Below, one piece after another: positions 61,597 to 64,000 of a DNA stretch of 64,000 bases. Source of the stretch: an uncultured Cytophagales bacterium. Lineage in GTDB: Bacteria > Bacteroidota > Bacteroidia > Cytophagales > Thermonemataceae. Location: assembly GCA_938002655.1 (NCBI GenBank), contig CALLAC010000001.1, positions 1 through 64,000 on the forward strand, in the 5' to 3' direction. Both the position numbers and the translations under genes were made by a program. How positions within the stretch are numbered: position 1 is the first letter of the stretch; each line of letters starts with the position of its first letter. Below the pieces are notes generated by a model, which did not search any database, was not told the DNA's origin, and was given only the letters and a program-made list of their open reading frames with translations.

Positions 61597-61628
61597 AAAA
61601 GGGCGGCACATAAATCTGCCCTTTTTTT
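61597..61628 (+). terminator. rpsA terminator
   Basis: AAAAGGGC-13-GCCCTTTT followed by TTTT, 10 bases after the rpsA stop. Confidence 0.85.
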
Positions 61629-61689
61629 CATATCAAATACTGACTTTTCTCATAGCAATTTTATTTCTCGATGCGTTACTTGCAGTCTG

Positions 61690-61713
61690 TTAGCTGTCGG
61701 AAAACACAGCTAA
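61690..61713. promoter_or_regulatory. inverted repeat upstream of the SafE-family gene
   Basis: TTAGCTGT-8-ACAGCTAA, a perfect 8-bp inverted repeat 33 bases ahead of the ATG at 61746. No T-run follows. It could be an operator. Confidence 0.4.
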
Positions 61714-61745
61714 TACCTGACATTTATAGCCTAATATTCTAAAAT

Positions 61746-62414
61746 ATGCTAAGTTTAGCCTTTCTCACAGGACTTTTCGGCAGTTTGCATTGTGTAGGAA
61801 TGTGCGGTGCAATAGCTCTTACGCTTCCTTCTCGCAGTTTTTTAGGAAATTTTTTGTATAATACAGGGCGAGTAATTTCTTATAGCTTTATAGGTTTTTT
61901 GCTGGGTAGTTTTGGCAAAGGGCTCTCGATTATAGGATTTCAGCAAGGTTTGGCGATTGTAGCGGGGAGTATAGTTATTTTAATTGCTATTTTCCCCCAA
62001 TTAGCTCGTTTTGCGTGGTTCAATGAAGGATTTACAAGGCTCAAACAATTCTTCAAACCTTTTTACCAACGTAAAAATTACTTTTCTTTGCTGATGATAG
62101 GTGTTTTGAACGGATTGTTGCCTTGTGGGCTGGTATATATGGCAGTAATGGCTTCGTTGGTTTTAGCTGATGCCTGGCAAGGAATGCTCTATATGTTTTT
62201 CTTCGGTTTAGGAACTATTCTAATGATGCAGAGCCTATCTGTTTACAAGAATTTGCTTTCTCAGCAATGGAGATTGAAACTTTTTAAGTTCTTACCTGCT
62301 TTTGCCGTAATAGTGGGGGTACTGATGATTTTAAGAGGCTTGAATTTGGGTATTCCGTACCTAAGCCCCCATTTTGAAAAAGAAAGTACCGTAGAGTGTC
62401 ATTCTACAAAATAG
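61746..62414 (+). CDS. TauE/SafE-family membrane protein (SafE/urease-accessory type)
   Basis: The 222-aa protein has about six membrane spans and the twin motif of this family: 'FLTGLFGSLHCVGMCGAIALTL' at the start and 'LMIGVLNGLLPCGLVYMAVMASLV' in the middle. The MCG Cys and the PCG Cys are characteristic of the copper/haem-copper oxidase accessory group (CcoI/CcoH neighbours in other Bacteroidota), but no cytochrome oxidase genes are in this window. Metal or sulfite-linked transport is the family assumption. Confidence 0.85.
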   Translation: MLSLAFLTGLFGSLHCVGMCGAIALTLPSRSFLGNFLYNTGRVISYSFIGFLLGSFGKGLSIIGFQQGLAIVAGSIVILIAIFPQLARFAWFNEGFTRLKQFFKPFYQRKNYFSLLMIGVLNGLLPCGLVYMAVMASLVLADAWQGMLYMFFFGLGTILMMQSLSVYKNLLSQQWRLKLFKFLPAFAVIVGVLMILRGLNLGIPYLSPHFEKESTVECHSTK

Positions 62415-62419
62415 ACAAC

Positions 62420-62661
62420 TTAATATTGCCCTGTTTGTAGAATATAATCGTACCACTCAGACTGATTGGCTCTGCCTACATACAAGGTAATAATATGAAT
62501 ATCTGCAAAAATCTGCGTTTTATCTTGTATAACTTTCTGCCCAAATACCTCCCTTTTTTTATTTCCACCAAAACAACCAGGTAAGCTCTTTGTAAAAGCA
62601 TTTGAGCCGCCATATATGCATGGCGTTCGGGATTAGGGGTTGCTCCTAAAATGAGCGTTTT
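62420..62661 (-). pseudogene. decayed CoA-binding protein (YccU-like) gene
   Basis: The reverse strand reads 'KTLILGATPNPERHAYMAAQMLL' in one frame and, after a GGG run near 62552, continues as 'FGQKVIQDKTQIFADIHIITLYVGRANQSEWYDYIL' in another. Together these match the CoA-binding (YccU-type) family, whose members read 'KTLVLGASPNPERYSY...', '...GIKKGEVFG...', and '...DTITLYVGPxNQPxxYDYIL'. A one-base loss restores the frame if corrected. No start codon lies in the correct place, and the C-terminal third is absent; the frame stops at 62420-62422 next to the convergent SafE gene. Confidence 0.75.
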
Positions 62662-62731
62662 TTGCTTTCTAAATCCAAAAGCTACATCTTAATTGTTTAA
62701 GAAAATTTTTTGCGTCAATTTTAGGACAAAA

Positions 62732-63781
62732 TCAATCAATTTCAATAACGACATCATCAGAAAGCGGGTGAGCTACGCAAGTAAGCACTACACCGTCTTT
62801 AATTTCTTGCTCGGTGAGGCAGTCGTCTTCGGTCATCATTATTTTTCCTGAAATACACTTACCCATACAAGCCGTACAAAGCCCACTTTGGCAAGAATAG
62901 GGCAAATCAATATCCAAAGCCAAAGCCGCATCTAAAATACTCTGATTAGGAGCAACTTTGAAATGGTAGGTTTCGCCGTTATACTTCACTGTAACTTCTC
63001 TTTCTATTATTCGGTTGTCATTTTCTTCAATTTTTCTTTGAGCCGACTCTTCAATGGAAGCTGTGAAACTTTCTTTTTTGGGCAGAGTTAAGTTTTTCTC
63101 TTTGCAAACTGCCTCAATGGTTTGCATCATACCCGCAGGTCCGCACATCCATTGCGAGAGTGGTAAATCTTGGGGAAGTTGGGCAAAAATTTGCTCAATT
63201 TTGTCTTTATCTAGCCTTCCTGTGAAGCCTTTCCAGCAGTTGAGTGGTTGGCTAAGAACATGTAAAACTCGCAGTCGGTTAGCATTTTGAGCCTCTAAAC
63301 GATTGAGTTCTTGTTTGAAAATAATGCTCTCTTCGTTTCGGCTTGCATAAACGAGCAAAATTCTGCTTTGCTGTTCAACGTGTAAAATAGATTTTATCAT
63401 TGAAATAATTGGAGTAATACCGCTACCACCTGCCCAAAATACATATTGAAAAGCATTTTCAGGCTTGATTTCAGGCGTAAAAACCCCCATAGGTTCAAGG
63501 CTTTCTAGAATATCACCTACTTGCAGGCTATCGTTGAGCAGGTTAGAGATTTTGCCGTCTTTTACGCGTTTGATAGCAATTTTGAGGTTTTTATCTGTAA
63601 AAGGCGAACTTGCCAGCGAGTAGGCTCGGCGAATGGTTTCACCGCCAAGATGCAGATTGAGCGTGAGAAATTGTCCTGCTTTGTAAGAAATAGCTTCGGG
63701 ACTAATATTTTCAAAAACTACACTGATAGTATCCGAGGTTTCGTGGATAATTTCTTGTACTTTGAGCTGATATTTTTTCAT
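62732..63781 (-). CDS. PaaE/ferredoxin-NADP-reductase-like flavoprotein with C-terminal [2Fe-2S] domain
   Basis: The 349-aa protein has an FAD domain with 'IRRAYSLASSPF' (RxYS), an NAD(P) domain with 'WAGGSGITPIISMIKSIL' and 'WMCGPAGMMQTIEAV', and a plant-type ferredoxin domain at the C-terminus with Cys set 'LPYSCQSGLCTACMGKCISGK' and 'VVLTCVAHPLSDD'. This is the class of phenylacetyl-CoA epoxidase reductase PaaE and related oxygenase reductases. No paa genes are near, so the electron acceptor is unknown. Start ATG 63781. Confidence 0.93.
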   Translation of the reverse strand: MKKYQLKVQEIIHETSDTISVVFENISPEAISYKAGQFLTLNLHLGGETIRRAYSLASSPFTDKNLKIAIKRVKDGKISNLLNDSLQVGDILESLEPMGVFTPEIKPENAFQYVFWAGGSGITPIISMIKSILHVEQQSRILLVYASRNEESIIFKQELNRLEAQNANRLRVLHVLSQPLNCWKGFTGRLDKDKIEQIFAQLPQDLPLSQWMCGPAGMMQTIEAVCKEKNLTLPKKESFTASIEESAQRKIEENDNRIIEREVTVKYNGETYHFKVAPNQSILDAALALDIDLPYSCQSGLCTACMGKCISGKIMMTEDDCLTEQEIKDGVVLTCVAHPLSDDVVIEID

Positions 63782-63871
63782 TGCTTCAAGTTTTTTGCAA
63801 GAAAACTCTTGTGAAGGAATTTTTGTTGCAATTTAAAATTTTGTACAGAACTTGTAAATCGTTTTGTAAGT

Positions 63872-63902
63872 TTTGTTTTTAGAGAATTTTTGCATAGATT
63901 TG
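63872..63902 (+). promoter_or_regulatory. promoter of the right-edge gene (TTTG-N19-TAGATTTG)
   Basis: TTTG at 63872-63875 and TAGATTTG at 63895-63902 with a 19-base spacer, leaving a leader of about ten bases before the ATG at 63918. Confidence 0.65.
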
Positions 63903-63917
63903 TCAAAATATACTCCT

Positions 63918-64000
63918 ATGCTTCGCAGCGTTTGGCTTTTCTGTTTGTTTTATTCTTTATCGAGCACAGCTCAAGATAATCGGGTGCTTACTATTTCGGG
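63918..64000 (+). CDS. N-terminus of a secreted protein (3' end outside window)
   Basis: ATG at 63918 opens a frame that is still open at the window edge: 'MLRSVWLFCLFYSLSSTAQDNRVLTISG'. The first ~19 residues are a signal peptide ending at 'STAQ'. Too little remains to name the protein. Confidence 0.75.
   Translation, partial: MLRSVWLFCLFYSLSSTAQDNRVLTIS

Overview
The window is a gene-dense, AT-rich stretch of chromosome from a member of the Bacteroidota, most likely a Cytophagales-type organism. The evidence is a C-terminal type IX secretion sorting domain at the left edge, PorQ and PorP-like outer-membrane proteins, Bacteroidota-typical families (DUF4290, DUF1015, DUF4476, DCC, the THUMP-like methyltransferase), and repeated promoters of the Bacteroidota form TTTG-N17-23-TAnnTTTG. 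Shine-Dalgarno sites are not evident. Genus and species cannot be read from the sequence alone. I see no insertion sequence, prophage, CRISPR array or rRNA operon; this is core genome with scattered small accessory genes.

Layout: 0-6 kb holds the end of a secreted T9SS cargo, a DCC-family protein, a GT9 glycosyltransferase, a VWA protein and an ABC-2 exporter. 6-12.5 kb is a forward run: ssb, hemH, an AhpD-like protein, porQ, an RMD1-family membrane protein, purD and a Spy-like periplasmic protein. 12.5-17.8 kb mixes two tiny unrecognised genes, a lone cysD, a methyltransferase, a Cys/Lys-rich secreted peptide, a CoA-transferase and a YCF48-like repeat protein. 18-26 kb carries a TPR/periplasmic-binding-fold protein with pyrB, then a reverse block with a GT2 transferase, DUF4290, pyrG, rsmG and DUF1015, interrupted by a forward tRNA-Gln. 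26-34.5 kb has a tandem pair of small paralogous proteins, an MBOAT acyltransferase, ruvA, a multi-PAS histidine kinase, kup and rpmI-rplT.

34.5-46.6 kb contains a thioesterase, two small cytosolic proteins, a HAMP-GAF-PAS membrane sensor coupled to an acidic protein, DUF4476, an AlbA_2 regulator, ribH, a histidine phosphatase, surE, a lone trpA, nuoD, and nuoI translationally coupled to a four-helix-bundle membrane sensor. 46.7-57.7 kb has a very large NtrY-like kinase, ettA, a CAP protein, a PorP-SPOR fusion, yraN-mscS, a TerB-like protein and menB. 57.8-64 kb holds cmk, three micro-lipoproteins, the RNase P RNA gene, rpsA, a SafE-family exporter, a decayed CoA-binding-protein gene, a PaaE-like reductase and the start of another secreted protein.

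Housekeeping pathways are represented by dispersed single genes (pyrB/pyrG/cmk for pyrimidines, purD, trpA, menB, hemH, ribH, nuoD/nuoI) rather than long pathway operons. Three TTG starts and one GTG start are forced or strongly suggested by protein alignment logic. The items most worth a second look are the tandem 75/78-aa paralogs at 26.2-26.7 kb, the 4HB-sensor/NuoI coupling at 45.3-46.6 kb, a strongly folded 71-nt intergenic element at 56.3 kb, a perfect 12-bp hairpin at the 5' end of the ribH message, alternative hairpins in the rpsA leader, and several genes below the ORF-track cutoff (a 33-aa ORF with its own terminator, and a 53-aa lipoprotein).
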